NCBI GenBank assembly: GCA_907165135.1
Contig: OU015567.1
Location: forward strand, 14,265,001-14,329,000
Direction: 5' to 3'
DNA length: 64,000 nt
Source: Oikopleura dioica
Lineage: Eukaryota; Chordata; Appendicularia; Copelata; Oikopleuridae
The position numbers and the translations under genes were made by a program. The notes beneath the pieces were generated by a model. The model worked only from the letters and a program-made list of their open reading frames with translations, had not been told where the DNA came from and did not search any database. Shown one piece after another: positions 40,373 to 51,151 of the stretch. Positions within the stretch are counted from its first letter, which is position 1. Each line of letters begins with the position of its first letter.

Positions 40373-41369
40373 ATGCCAGCATACGATAGAGCTATTACTA
40401 TTTTCTCCCCCGACGGGCATCTTTTCCAGGCAACGAGTTTACATTTTCGCGTTATTTGAAGCGCTAAATCTTTTGTTTTCATATGTGATTAGTAAAAACT
40501 CCTCGATCAGGTCGAATACGCTCAGGAAGCCGTCGAAAAGGGTGCCACTGCCGTCGCCGTTCGTGGCGATGATGTGGTCGTTCTCGGAGTTGAGAAAAAG
40601 GCCACCCAGAAGCTTCAGGAAGACCGAACAGTCAGAAAAATCTGCTCCATCGGTAAAATGATCGCTTTTTAGTTCGCTTTTCATAGGAAAATTTGTTTAG
40701 ATAACCACATCGCGCTTGCTTTCGCTGGTCTGACCGCGGATGCGCGAGTTATGATTGATCGAGCTCGAACGGAATGCCAGCAGCATCGACTTACTGTTGA
40801 GGATGCTGTCACAGTTGAATACATTACCCGATCACTGGGTAAGTTCTTTTCAAGTTGCATTATTTAAATTATATTTTAGCAAATTTAAAGCAGAAATACA
40901 CCCAGTCCAATGGCCGACGTCCCTTCGGCCTTTCCTCCCTTATCGTTGGCTTTGACCCCCACACTAACGCCGCCAAGCTCTTCACAACCGATCCCTCTGG
41001 TACTTATTCCGAATGGAAAGCCAACGCCATCGGCCGAAGCTCCAAGACTGTACGAGAGTTTCTCGAAAAGAATTACAACGAAGAAGGTGTCCCAGGTAAT
41101 GATCTACAGCGCACATAAAGTTGAGCCTATTTTAATCAACGTTTTCAGAAAACGACGCGCTTAAATTAGTCTGCCAGGCTCTTTTGGAAGTCGTCCAGAG
41201 CTCGTCTAAAAATATTGAACTCGCGATCATGCGACCAAACTCGCCCCTCGAAGTCGTTCCACTCGAGAAAGTCACCAAGTTGGTCGAAGAGATCGAAAAA
41301 GAAAAGGCCGAAGAAGCTGAGAAGAAGAAGCAGCAACGAGCTGCGTCCAAGGCCGCCCGCGACTCCTAA
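40373..41369 (+). CDS. PSMA7: 20S proteasome subunit alpha 4 (PSMA7)
   Basis: An alpha-ring subunit of the 20S proteasome. The protein starts [19 protein letters not shown], then [79 protein letters not shown] and [18 protein letters not shown], all alpha4 signatures; the tail is Lys/Glu-rich ([16 protein letters not shown]). No propeptide or active Thr is expected in alpha subunits. Exons: 40373-40429, 40511-40652, 40701-40838, 40880-41095, 41149-41369. The first intron (81 nt) has a GC donor (CAG/GCAACG) and AG acceptor. AATAAA occurs at about 41497. It lies between two NOX genes on the same strand. Confidence 0.96.
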
Positions 41370-41602
41370 ATTGAGAATAGAATTTTTCACGACTCGCCCC
41401 TTTCTTTGATCCACTTTACATGTATTTTCGTGGCAATGTACTTTTGATACTGTTGTCAAGTTCAACCTTACAGATACACCAACCGCTCTTATACAGAATA
41501 AAGAGTTTTAGCTGAAGTTTTAACATGTCCCTCGTTGTTGTGATGAATCATATTTAGAAATCGCATCAATTTCCATTCGAATGGGAATCGTAAGAAAAGA
41601 CA

Positions 41603-43628
41603 ATGGGACTTGAAAGAGAGAGGCGTTTTCAGCTATCGTTTTTGATAACTGGCGGCTGGATTCTAGCAAACATTGCATGCTTTACTTTTGAGTATTTCAA
41701 GCTCAAGCAAAGGTTAATTTTTCAATCTTGAATGAATGTTCAACCTTTTTCTTCAGAGAAGAGTATTTCTACACACGAGAGCTTTTCGGACAATCAATTT
41801 TATTCTCCCGCGGAGCTGCTCAAGCAATTAACTTCAACGTCTCCATTCTTTTATTCACAGTATGCCGAAACCTAATCGCCTTTCTCCGCGGGATTCTTCC
41901 ACAAGGCTTCGGTTTTCTGTTCGACAACGCAATTTATGTTCACAAACGCCTTTCTTACGCCATTATTCTTTGGTCCCTCGCTCACATCGGTGCGCATTAC
42001 TACAACTTTTTACACAACTATGCCGCTTTTACCGCTCCAGATTCGCTTATTTCTCATCAACTTGTCATTCATGGAAATCTTTCATTGTTCAAAACTAATC
42101 CTGCCGAGCTTGCGATGGAGATTTTCTTCCTTCAAGCCGGGACAAGTGGAATTTTACTGACCTTGGTATTCTTCGTTGTCTTCACTTCTTCCGCCGAGCC
42201 AATTCGCCGCTCGTTTTTCAACTTGTTCTACTACCTTCATCACTTCACTTTTCTCATCTTTCCACTTCTTTACTGGCATGGAAACGGGCGCGCTGTCAAA
42301 AGTCAAATTAACATGCAATTTCACGACCCAGAAGTTTGTTCCTTGCCAATCAACTCCGACAATTGGAATCAACCAGGCTCGCTTTGCCCAGAGCCGGCCT
42401 TTCAGGGCTTCTCTTCGCAATCATGGAAATGGTTCATCGCTAGTGTCGCTTTTTATACGATCGAGTTGATCATCCGCTTCTTTCACTTTCTATGGCCAGT
42501 CGATTACGTCTCCCACGAAATTCTACCCTCAGATGTTCTACAACTAAAAGTTCGAAAGTCGACGCTTTCTTTGCGAAAAAATGCTCATTTCATCGGCCAG
42601 TACGTTTACGTAAAACTCCCTAGCATTTCCATCTTTGAATGGCATCCATTCACCCTGACCTCTGCACCCGAAGATGATTTCCTCCAAGTCCACATTCGTT
42701 CCGTTGGCGACTGGACGCAAAATGCCATCCGACTGTTCAAGGAAAACCAGGCAATACCGAAAATAATCATAGATGGTCCCTATGGAGCGCCAGCGCAGGG
42801 CCTGGACGAATTCCAAACGATCATTTGCGCAGGCACGGGCATTGGTACGTATAATCAATCGGCAAACTGCCCCATTGAAGATGCACCTCCCTGACTTTTC
42901 CGAGCCGTGTCGTTTTCACCGTTGTTTTTGAGATTTCGAATCTCCAACGGTCACTGCTCGAGGAGAAAGCTCGCTACGTGGCACTGTCTAACAGAGCAGA
43001 TTTTTTCCTCCCGGGAGACAAGCAGAAAATTTATTTTATTTTTAAGGCATCACACCCTTCGCCTCTTATGTGCGCTCAGCGATGATCAGGAAGCTAGAGA
43101 GCCGGATATATTTCGTCTGGATTGCGCCTAAGATGGATTGCTTTGAATGGTTTGATGAGCTTTTGAGCCAAGCTGAGGGCAAAGTCCCTTTTTTACGGGT
43201 GATGATATTTCTAACACTCTCGAATATGGACCCTGCAACTGCACAGGTACATAAAGAAGAGATAAAGTTTTAGCCACAGACAGTGAGTGCGTTTATAGCT
43301 AGTTTGAGTTACGCATGAGTACTTACGTAACAGTCAGTGTCCTCGTATTTCCTAACCTTGAATCATGGTTAAATTTCTGACGTTTTAGGACGTGATTTAC
43401 GCCGACCTCAACTCCTCAGGGGGCAACAACAATAAGTCACCGTTGCGCAAAAACTATGGCCGTCCCAACTGGGATAAGATTTTCGACGAGGTCGCCTCCA
43501 CCAACCAGAACGCCAACGTCGGCGTTTTCACATGTGGACCGAAGCCGTTTACCAACGAGCTGAGAGAGATTTCAAGGAAAAAGTCGACTGACCACATCGA
43601 GTTTACCTTTTTCAAAGAGAACTTCTAG
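41603..43628 (+). CDS. NADPH oxidase, NOX2 type (copy B)
   Basis: Second NOX in tandem with copy A, same reaction. Start MGLERERRFQLSFLITGGW, first membrane helix, REEYFYTRELFGQSILFSRG, FTVCRNLIAFLRG, haem helices HKRLSYAIILWSLAHIGAHY and FNLFYYLHHFTFLIF...WHG, FAD site FEWHPFTLTSAPEDDF, NADPH site ICAGTGIGITPFASY, NYGRPNWDKIFDEV, FTCGPKPF and the end FTFFKENF, stop TAG 43626-43628. Exons: 41603-41712, 41757-42844, 43047-43246, 43389-43628. Exon 2 (1.09 kb) is uninterrupted where copy A has introns, so intron positions differ between the copies. Loop regions differ too (copy B has an extra segment after AHYYN), so the duplication is not recent. Confidence 0.93.
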
Positions 43629-43967
43629 CGCTTTCAAAATGTATTATTTCTGTATTTAAGTTATGCCTTTTATGAGTATTTACCTATCAGTTCAATCGAT
43701 TCCGCCTAATCAATACGAACTCTCCCGCGAGAGCCATAAATTAACCGCAATTTACTTTCAGAATTGTTAATGAGCGGCGACGGACAAGGGTCGGGTCAAA
43801 TCCAGAGTACAGAATCTTCGGCTAGATTTTCTCTCGCTTAAATACCAGAAGTGTCAACCTCGGACATAGCCGTGCCCCGAGGATAGCGTTATTGTTTTGT
43901 AGAATAAGCAGATATAGTCCTCAGTCGGTTAGAGAGATATTTTGAGACCTGAGGAACAGTTAAAAAC
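43629..43967. other. Intergenic region NOX-ARL6IP1
   Basis: No exon seen. TGTTTTGTAGAATAAG near 43895-43910 could be a trans-splice acceptor about 65 nt before the ATG. Confidence 0.35.
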
Positions 43968-44699
43968 ATGAACACAATGACCGAACTCGAAAAATCATGG
44001 AGTGAGTACAAATATGTCGTCGTCCACGCCGACGCGCTCATCAACACGCCCGATGTGATCAAGACCACTGGCACCCACGCCGCTATCTATTCGGTTATCT
44101 ACGCCATCTTACTCCTCTGCAAGGTAAAATCAAAGTTCACCAAACCTCTCCCTAACTGATTTCTCTTTCTAGCCATCTGTCTTGACGCTTGTATCAATCT
44201 TTTTGGCCTTTGGTCTCGTCATTGATACCTTTATCAGCACTTTCAACCAAAAGGTAACGAATATCTCCGAACCAAGATTTATTGTTTCTTTAGGTTTTTG
44301 CTGGAAAGCCTTTGAGCGAAAATCAGGAAGGTCGATTCAGCGAAATCTGTTCCAACTTGAGCGGTTGCACATCATGCCTCTCTTCCACCATTCAATGTCT
44401 TCAGAAACAACGAGTAAGATCGAAATACACTTTCGTATTTTATCATCCAATTCAGGCTGATACTCCCATCAAATTCCTCTCGTACGCTCTTCCTATCCTC
44501 GCCGCGACCGCTTACCTCGGCAGAAAGTGCTCCATCATCTCCTTGATCTGGATTGCTCTCATGATCAAATGCACTCTCAGAATCCCCGAAGTTCAGCAAA
44601 AGGTAAACAACTCTCCTCGCTCCCCTTGTTAGTCCGTTTATTTAGGTCAACATGGTCAAGGACAAAGTCTCTGGTATGTTGCAGAAGAAGCAGAAGTAA
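43968..44699 (+). CDS. ARL6IP1: ARL6IP1-like reticulon-type ER-shaping protein
   Basis: ARL6IP1 sits in the ER membrane through short hairpins and helps form ER tubules. Four hydrophobic segments are seen (IYSVIYAILLLC, VLTLVSIFLAFGLVIDTF, FLSYALPILAATAYLG, SLIWIALMIKC), with a diagnostic connector EGRFSEICSNLSG that matches the QQRFHEICSNL of vertebrate ARL6IP1 and KPSVLTLVSIFLAF aligning with DPSVLSGVSCFVMF. The C-terminus is Lys-rich (GMLQKKQK), compatible with an ER-retrieval signal. About 185 residues; the family is near 200. Exons: 43968-44123, 44173-44253, 44294-44413, 44456-44602, 44646-44699. The 42-nt intron 44414-44455 has no stop and keeps frame, so retention would go unnoticed. 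Confidence 0.82.
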
Positions 44700-45223
44700 A
44701 TGACAAAAAAATCAACTTTGCACTCCTTCACACGCGTCTACCAGACTTGCCACTTGATTCGATAATAAAAATAAAATTTTATACTTCCTGAACTGTTCAA
44801 TCGTACACATGTTCCTTGCATTTTATCCGAGCAAAACATCTTCGTTAATAAATTTGTCACAAGTTTATAATAGACACCGTAGTACCTAAAATCACTGATA
44901 GAAAACAGCAAAAATATTATGTTCGAAACGCGTTCTCCTTGTTGTCTCCAGGCTGGGACGGCAGCTCACTCACCCACCCACTACCCATAATAGCGTGTAT
45001 TTGCCTAGCGTTATTTTTCATGAATTTTGACAGCACACAGCGAATTTCCTAAATCATAAATTCTTCAGTCACAAACTCACTGCGTATTTAATCCATCTGT
45101 CTTTCAAATGTTCTACAAGTTTCAGCTGAAATATCAAAAATATACTGTTGATAGGAAAATCATGAAATGACGAGACTGATTTTAAGAATAAAAGTTCGCC
45201 CCAATCGTGATTGAAAGCAAAGT
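44700..45223. other. Intergenic region ARL6IP1-TRIAP1
   Basis: AT-rich, with AATAAAAATAAAA at 44763 as the likely ARL6IP1 poly(A) signal. No exon seen. Confidence 0.45.
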
Positions 45224-45599
45224 ATGAACAGCATCGACGTGAAGTGTAATAAGGCAAAGGTGAGAGAAGAGCCCTTGCGTGAATTATTGACGACCGTAAA
45301 ATTCTAGTGGGCTTACGACGAGTGCTTCAACGAGTGGTTTCGAAAAGAGTTCATTGCTGACAAGCAGAAGAAATTCCCAGAAGGTTACGTTCCGTGCGAG
45401 AAATTGCTTGAAACTTATCAGGCGTGTACTAAGGACGAGCTTGCCAAGTTTGGTGCTGATCTGAGGTAGAGAATAATTAACGTCGAAAAGTTTTCACGCT
45501 TTTTTCAGCGAAACGCGAGAAGCAGTGCTAGAAGCGCGAGCAGCGGACGTCAAAGAAGCAGAAGAGCGCCGCGCCAAGTTCTTTCAAAAGAAGGAATAA
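45224..45599 (+). CDS. TRIAP1: TRIAP1 / Mdm35-type twin CX9C protein
   Basis: Mdm35/TRIAP1 works in the mitochondrial intermembrane space, carrying PRELI-family proteins that move phosphatidic acid for cardiolipin synthesis. The protein has two CX9C motifs, CNKAKWAYDEC and CEKLLETYQAC, in a helical hairpin, with FNEWFRKEF in between as in TRIAP1 (FNRWFAEKF). It starts MNSIDVKC like the human MNSVGEAC. About 94 residues with a charged C-terminal helix (EAVLEARAADVKEAEERRA) longer than in vertebrates. Exons: 45224-45259, 45308-45465, 45509-45599. The stop is only 24 bases from the PIGM ATG. Confidence 0.92.
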
Positions 45600-45600
45600 A

Positions 45601-45610
45601 CGTACACTAG
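45601..45610 (+). promoter_or_regulatory. Operon junction TRIAP1-PIGM
   Basis: CGTACACTAG lies in the 24-nt gap between TRIAP1 TAA and PIGM ATG. Two genes this close on one strand cannot have separate promoters and 3' ends easily; processing by trans-splicing at CTAG is likely. Confidence 0.5.
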
Positions 45611-45624
45611 AAAGCACAGTTCTT

Positions 45625-47045
45625 ATGCCAGTCCTATCGAGCTTGAACCTGATCCTCATCGGGATCTTCGTTCGGCTCAGTTGTCTGTGTTTGCTTGAAT
45701 ACTCGGAGAGACTTTTTCAAATACCGCTCACCGATGTCGACTATTATGTATTTTCTGACGCATCCGCATTTGTTAGCAAGGGTCAATCGCCATACAAGAG
45801 GTTCATTTCCAAGATCAATTAATCCAAGCAATAACTCTTCTTGTTTTCAGGCATACCTATCGTTACACGCCATTGCTAGCCTACGCTCTCTTACCAGGAT
45901 AGGTTTCAGATTCAGTTCTTTCAGCAAATATTCAGTCAGGAATTGATCAAAAACCGGCAAAAAGTTACCTCGTTTCCGCCCTTCGGCAAACTGCTCTTTA
46001 TTCTATTTGACCTGATTTCCGCTGGTCTTATCCTCAAAATATCCGGACAAACTGCAGCTCTTCTCTATTTATTTAACCCCCTGACGATTGGCATCGCCGT
46101 CCGTGGAAATGCTGAACCTATCATGTACTGGTCATTTTGTAAAGTAGAAGCTTTTATTTTCGTTTTTAGCGGGGCATTTACGATTCTTTCGATAGCGATG
46201 CTTGAAAATATCCCAATAAGTGCCATTCTTCAAGCTATTAGGTAAAACATTCTTGGGAACCATTTTTCTTCAGTGTTCTAGTGTACATTTAAAAACATAT
46301 CCCGCTCCTTGGGCACTGACAGTTTGGCTCTACTACGCCGACAAGAAACTCTTCGGCTTTCTTCCTTACAGCAAAAAGGGAATTCTTTATGGAATCATCT
46401 CAGCTTGTACATTTGTATCTTTATCCTGGCTGAGCTACTCCCTTTATCAAGAAGAATTTCTGGAGCATGCTCATCTTCACCACCTATCTAGACAAGACAC
46501 TAGACATAATTTTTCAGTAAGAGCCAATCCCTTTACAAGAGAATAACATCTCTCTCTCTTAGATTTGGTTTCTGTCCTTTTATCTGATGGACGGAAACTC
46601 GCCATATGGATTTCTGTGCTTTCTCCTCCAACTCGCTCTATGCCTTCTCATTTCGTTCAAGTTTTCCAGCGACCCCTTCTTCGCCTCATTCTTACAGACG
46701 TTTGTGTTCGTTACATTCAACAAAGTAATTACGTCCCAATACTTCATTTGGTACTTATCGCTGCTACCTCTCGTTATCAAGAACTTGAAAATGTCCTCTT
46801 TACGAGTGATGTCCTTATCAGGTATTTCGTGCTAAATCTGCCCTCTCTTAATTTATTTTCTAGCTCTCTGGTTCGGAAGCCAGGGCCTTTGGCTGCTCCC
46901 AGCGTATTTCTTTGAGATGGAAGGGCGCGATTCTTTCCTCTGGATGCATTCTTCAAGCATTGTGCATTTTGCCACCAATATCTTCATAGCCTGTCAAATT
47001 ATAACTCACTATCAACCTAAACATGCAAAAATAAAAGTCAACTAA
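45625..47045 (+). CDS. PIGM: GPI mannosyltransferase 1
   Basis: PIG-M adds the first mannose to the GPI precursor, using dolichol-phosphate-mannose in the ER lumen. The luminal DXD site is in [11 protein letters not shown], followed by [79 protein letters not shown] (compare [21 protein letters not shown]), [20 protein letters not shown] and a final [20 protein letters not shown]. Many membrane helices, as expected. Exons are short and bordered by 40-50-nt introns; clear starts are 45625 and 45851, and stop TAA is 47043-47045. The join after YALLP (about 45896) to QIFSQEL (45925) leaves only 28 nt between with GG...AG ends, so this border is unresolved. It converges with the SHANK-like gene, whose stop is 186 nt away. 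Confidence 0.9.
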
Positions 47046-47230
47046 TCAAAAGAAACGAAGCGCGGTACTCATCATCTGTCTGAGCGCCCCAGCGGTTTAT
47101 ATTTACAAATTTTATTATATTTTCATTTGTAGCGTCTGGTAAGATTATGAACTGTTGCAAGTTTTTCTTTTATCGTTTTGACTAGCTGTACAAAAGACGC
47201 AATATTTTAATGTTTTATAAATAGATTTCG

Positions 47231-50200
47231 TCATTGCATAGTTGGTTCTTTGAGGCGTTGGATAAGGTTGAGTAAAGTTTTGCGATGTCCGATCTTGGTT
47301 ACGCCCATTTCGGTGAGCTCTTCTTTCGTAAGATCCAGCAGGTTTTCGCCGGAAATGTCGTTCTCCTGGAACTCGGAAGAGTACTGCTCGAAGTTGTTAG
47401 CTTCTAGCCACGTGACGACCTCCTTTGTCGTCCAGCAAGAAGCCTGGCGAGTGGAGAGATAAGATGTTTCTTCTGGAAGCGCGTCTCGCTGAAATCGCAT
47501 TTGCAGCTGCAAGAATTGCTAAAAGACAAAAGTCAGGCAAAAGAAGCTTTTATCTTCAATCCATCTATCTGGGGTCAGTCACTCCGGCGCGTCAATTATT
47601 CACAACGCTGGCTAATTAAATCCTCCAACTTGCCTGATGTTTTTCTGCAGTGCCAGATGAGCCAGTCGAGCTGCTGCCGTATGTTTCAGTGCCAGAGTCC
47701 GGCACGTCGAAACGCGGCTCGGGAATTTCGAAGGGGTACTTCGTCTGCGTCTTGCTAACCTGGCTGTCTAATTGAATAAACTCAGGAAGTGGCTACTTAT
47801 GAAGTGAGTTTACCTTGCGGACAGAGATCAAAACGGCGAAGCACTTCTCCTTTGTCAGCCGCTTGCTCGGACAATAACGAGTCGGGACTTTGAGGAGCGA
47901 CTTCTGGCGCTTTTTCGGATTTGGCTTCCTTTTGTGGTTGAAGCGGGGGAGGCGGAAGCGAGCAGTCAGATGGATTCCTGTTTTTGTTGCTGCCATTTTC
48001 TGCGTTTGCGAAGCGCTCGGCGATATCCTCAGCCGTTGGCAAACTCTGCAGCCTTTCTTTTCTAAAACACGATATCAACTTATAAATGTCTTATTTCTCA
48101 ATTAACCTTTTTGTTAACGTTCTGTACTTGGCACTGAGTGCAATCGCGAATGGCGCTGTAGGGTCGAGCGTTTCCTTCTTTTTCGCGATGGCGGAGAGTT
48201 CTCGATCGACTTCTTCGACCGTGTCGTAATTTACAGTTTTAGTCTCGACTTTTGTCAATGAGTCCGATGAATTGAGCCGGCGGATTGACTCTGGTCGTTT
48301 TGGTTTTTCTGGTTTTGGTAGCGTTTTCGATTGGACTGGAATCGTTGGAGGTATTATGGTGGTAGTCGCTGATGATGACGTAGAGCCGGCGAGGGATGCT
48401 GGGGGCTTTGATACAGGGAGGGGAGGAGCTTTTGGGATTTCTACAACGGAAGGTCGCCTGCTGCTATCCTTGCTCGGGTTTGATTGCTGAGGAGAGCCGA
48501 AGGTGCTCAAAGATGGACTAAAGGAATGTTTATATTTCACGTACGCATGTTTGTTGACCCAATTCGAAGATTAAGCCCTACAGTACCTTGAAGGCGGCGT
48601 CTCATTCAGACGCTGGACGTATTGAGAAGCCTGAGTAGAAGTCAATGTTGAATTCAATCTAACCGGGGGCGGCGGCTTAGTCCGTTTTCCTGAAACACAC
48701 AAGCTCGATTTTGGTGTTTTAATTATGGCTTCAGCTGTGCGCTGCCCATTTTGGTAATCAGACTAACCTCCGCTTTGTGTTGACGAGCCAGATTGATCTG
48801 ACGGCGCAGGCGAGGTTGATCGGCTCCCCATCTGAAAATAAGAATTTAATTACGTCTCAATCTTGTCTGGCGATTATTCTCTTCCATGATGTCAGAAAGC
48901 TTACTAGAACTGGTTTACTCGATTTTGGAATTTTTGCCAGCAGCATGTGGTCTCCGCTCTTTTGATTTACGAATAAGGACAATGCGACCAGAAGCGCTCG
49001 ATTTACCACTCATTACGTTACCGCTCTGACTTATACATACAAAAGCGAGAAGATTTATTCATGCACCTGGGTAGCTCGCTTGCTTCCCACAATTATCTTT
49101 GTAAAAAGCGGCTTATCCCTTCCAAATTGGGCTTGAGAACTTACCGTGGTTATGATTGACGAGACGCCTCTTGAGGACGATGAAGTCCTCTCTGGGCGAG
49201 TTCTAGTGTTTGAGGTAGCCGATCGGCCTACCGAACGTTGACCGTGATGTCTTTCGTCCATTTCCTGAAAGTAAAGAATCTATTCCTGCGCTTCTAAGTG
49301 ATAGAGCGAAGCAACTGTGACAGTCAAATGTCAAAAGAGATATTTGACTATTCTCCTAGCATTTTCGAAGACTAAATCAAGGTCAAATAATGACAAAAAC
49401 TTTGAGGTCAACGAACTCAGCTTAATCCTAAGTTAATAGATGCAGCCCTTCGTGAAATCTCCCTAAGTAAATCTATCAAGAAAGCGTTACCTGTATGTCT
49501 TGGGCTGACATTTGTCTTCGTGGTGTGCGAATAATTGTTGCAGTGCCGGTGCCGGAGTCTGAAAAGCATACTCTTGGACGTCGATTCATTTAGCTTTTAT
49601 GCGGTTCGGGGGCGAAAAGGGGAAAAATATAACTGACGAAAGAAAAATGATCTAGGTGTCTTCTGATGATCGATCGAATTGATTCTGGTCACTGTCAATT
49701 TGCTAATTCGGGAGAGCTAAATCCGTACAGAAGCTGGAAACAATCAGATGCGTTTCAATGATCACAGGTATATTACCCCAAGGGGCAATTAAAATAAAAC
49801 TCTCGTTCGAAATGTAAGTCTGAAGCTTTGTTTTACAAAGAGCTCAAGACACCTTTGGGAATAAGGATTTAATTGCAATGCGAATGACTCGTCTTATTCT
49901 CATTATTTCGCGCGCTGTAATAATTCCTTACCGATATTTGTGATTACGCTAGTGGCAGTGATGCGAAGTACTCCGATGGCACCGCGAATGAGATCGACTG
50001 CTTGCCGGTGTCCAGCTCGAATAATTGAGATTCCATTGATCTGAAGCACATTTTCAGCAAAACTATCTTTTGCGTATTGCTGTATTTGAACTTGACAAGC
50101 AAGGCTGAGCAAATTTGGGCAGAGAGCGGCACGTTGAACTTTAATCGTGCCAGATAACTGTCCAGTTTGGAACGCCCCACAAAAGACTGTAAGTAAATTT

Positions 50201-50819
50201 ACCTCGATGATGAAATCTCCATCTCTCAGGCCAGCTTCGTAGGCTGGACCCTTGGGGTCAACAGACTCCAAGTACTGAACAGCAGGAAAGGCAGGAGAAG
50301 GGGTAAATTCGGCAATCGGCCCGTCATTTTTTGCTCCGCGTAGCACGAACCCAAATCCATTCGGCCCACGTTCTACAAAGCAAATTGACAACTGATACAG
50401 TAAAAACTCTCCTAGACTTGTAGTCTCATTACAACCATGATAGAGTCAAATAAAGCATGTTCTCAAAACATGATCGGCTAGCAGAAATAACGTAATTACA
50501 TGTCGCCCAAATTTGCGCAAGTAACTCCAGTTCAAACTCGATAAAAGTATCAGATACTTGAAGTGTTTGCTGTTCAGATAGACAGGATTTTCGAAAATCT
50601 GGAACTCAACTTCCTCCGGATGAAATGGAGTGATAAAATGGAAGTTTAAATTCCTATTTACTCATCGTAAACTTGAACATTCTTCTACGCTAAGAGGATA
50701 TACAGGAACACTGTAAATTCTTATGCTAATCCTAACCCTAACCCTAATACAGTAACAATGAAATAATGCTTACCAATCTCGACCCGACGAGTATGACTCC
50801 TGATATTTTCGTCTCTCAT
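47231..50819 (-). CDS. SHANK: SHANK-like postsynaptic scaffold, PDZ-proline-rich-SAM
   Basis: SHANK proteins are scaffolds of excitatory synapses that bind GKAP/SAPAP with the PDZ domain and polymerise with the SAM domain. The PDZ reads ERGPNGFGFVLRGAKNDGPI, EFTPSPAFPAVQYLESVDPK, AYEAGLRDGDFIIE and INGISIIRAGHRQAVDLIRG, almost word for word SHANK. The Ser/Pro-rich middle (PKAPPLPVSKPPAS, LPKPEKPKRPESIRRL) ends in SAM (TTKEVVTWLEANNFEQYSSE, EELTEMGVTKIGHRKTLLNL), stop at 47231-47233. Exons: 50774-50819 (start), 50203-50372, 49931-50040, about 49493-49559, 49140-49265, further small ones to 47.24 kb. Start ATG 50819-50817 is chosen because an in-frame TGA lies just before it (50825-50823) and the exon has a good donor. 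No ankyrin or SH3 domain is seen upstream. The middle exon joins are approximate. Confidence 0.85.
50725..50748. repeat. Short telomere-like repeat
   Basis: About three CCTAA(C)C units (CTAATCCTAACCCTAACCC), in the first SHANK intron. A shorter CCTAACCCTAACCC occurs at 59136-59149. Both are too short for a telomere; more likely interstitial scars or chance. Confidence 0.6.
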
Positions 50820-50944
50820 CGATCACTTTTCCATTTCGAGCATTTGAGCAGGAATGAGCGAGTTCTCGTTTTACTCGGGCTAAACGTAAATTTTTAATTT
50901 CATAATGTTATCTGCTTATACAATGTCGCTTAATCTGTCGCAAA

Positions 50945-51151
50945 ATGTCTACGACTGGCACTCAATTCGTCAAGCCGCTTTTCTACGCAAGTGTCATCGG
51001 AATGCCAGATGGAGCAGAACTTCATCTGACATTTACCCATTCAAAACAGGGCTCAGTTTTATTCTATTTCTCAGATTTCGAAGAACAGGGCATCAACAGT
51101 CTTTCCTTCATGTTTCCTAGGCCGGAAATACCGCCATGGTCAATTTTTTAA
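50945..51151 (+). CDS. Possible small protein or first exon, unknown
   Basis: 68 codons starting MSTTGTQFVKPLFYASVIGM and continuing PDGAELHLTFTHSKQGSVLF, with codon choice like the neighbours. The alternation suggests beta strands, and FYAS...G...L.L.F is loosely like a galectin start, but no sugar-binding motif is present. It begins 126 nt from the SHANK-like start, head to head, so the two could share a promoter. It may be complete, a first exon, or a pseudogene fragment. Confidence 0.3.
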   Translation: MSTTGTQFVKPLFYASVIGMPDGAELHLTFTHSKQGSVLFYFSDFEEQGINSLSFMFPRPEIPPWSIF

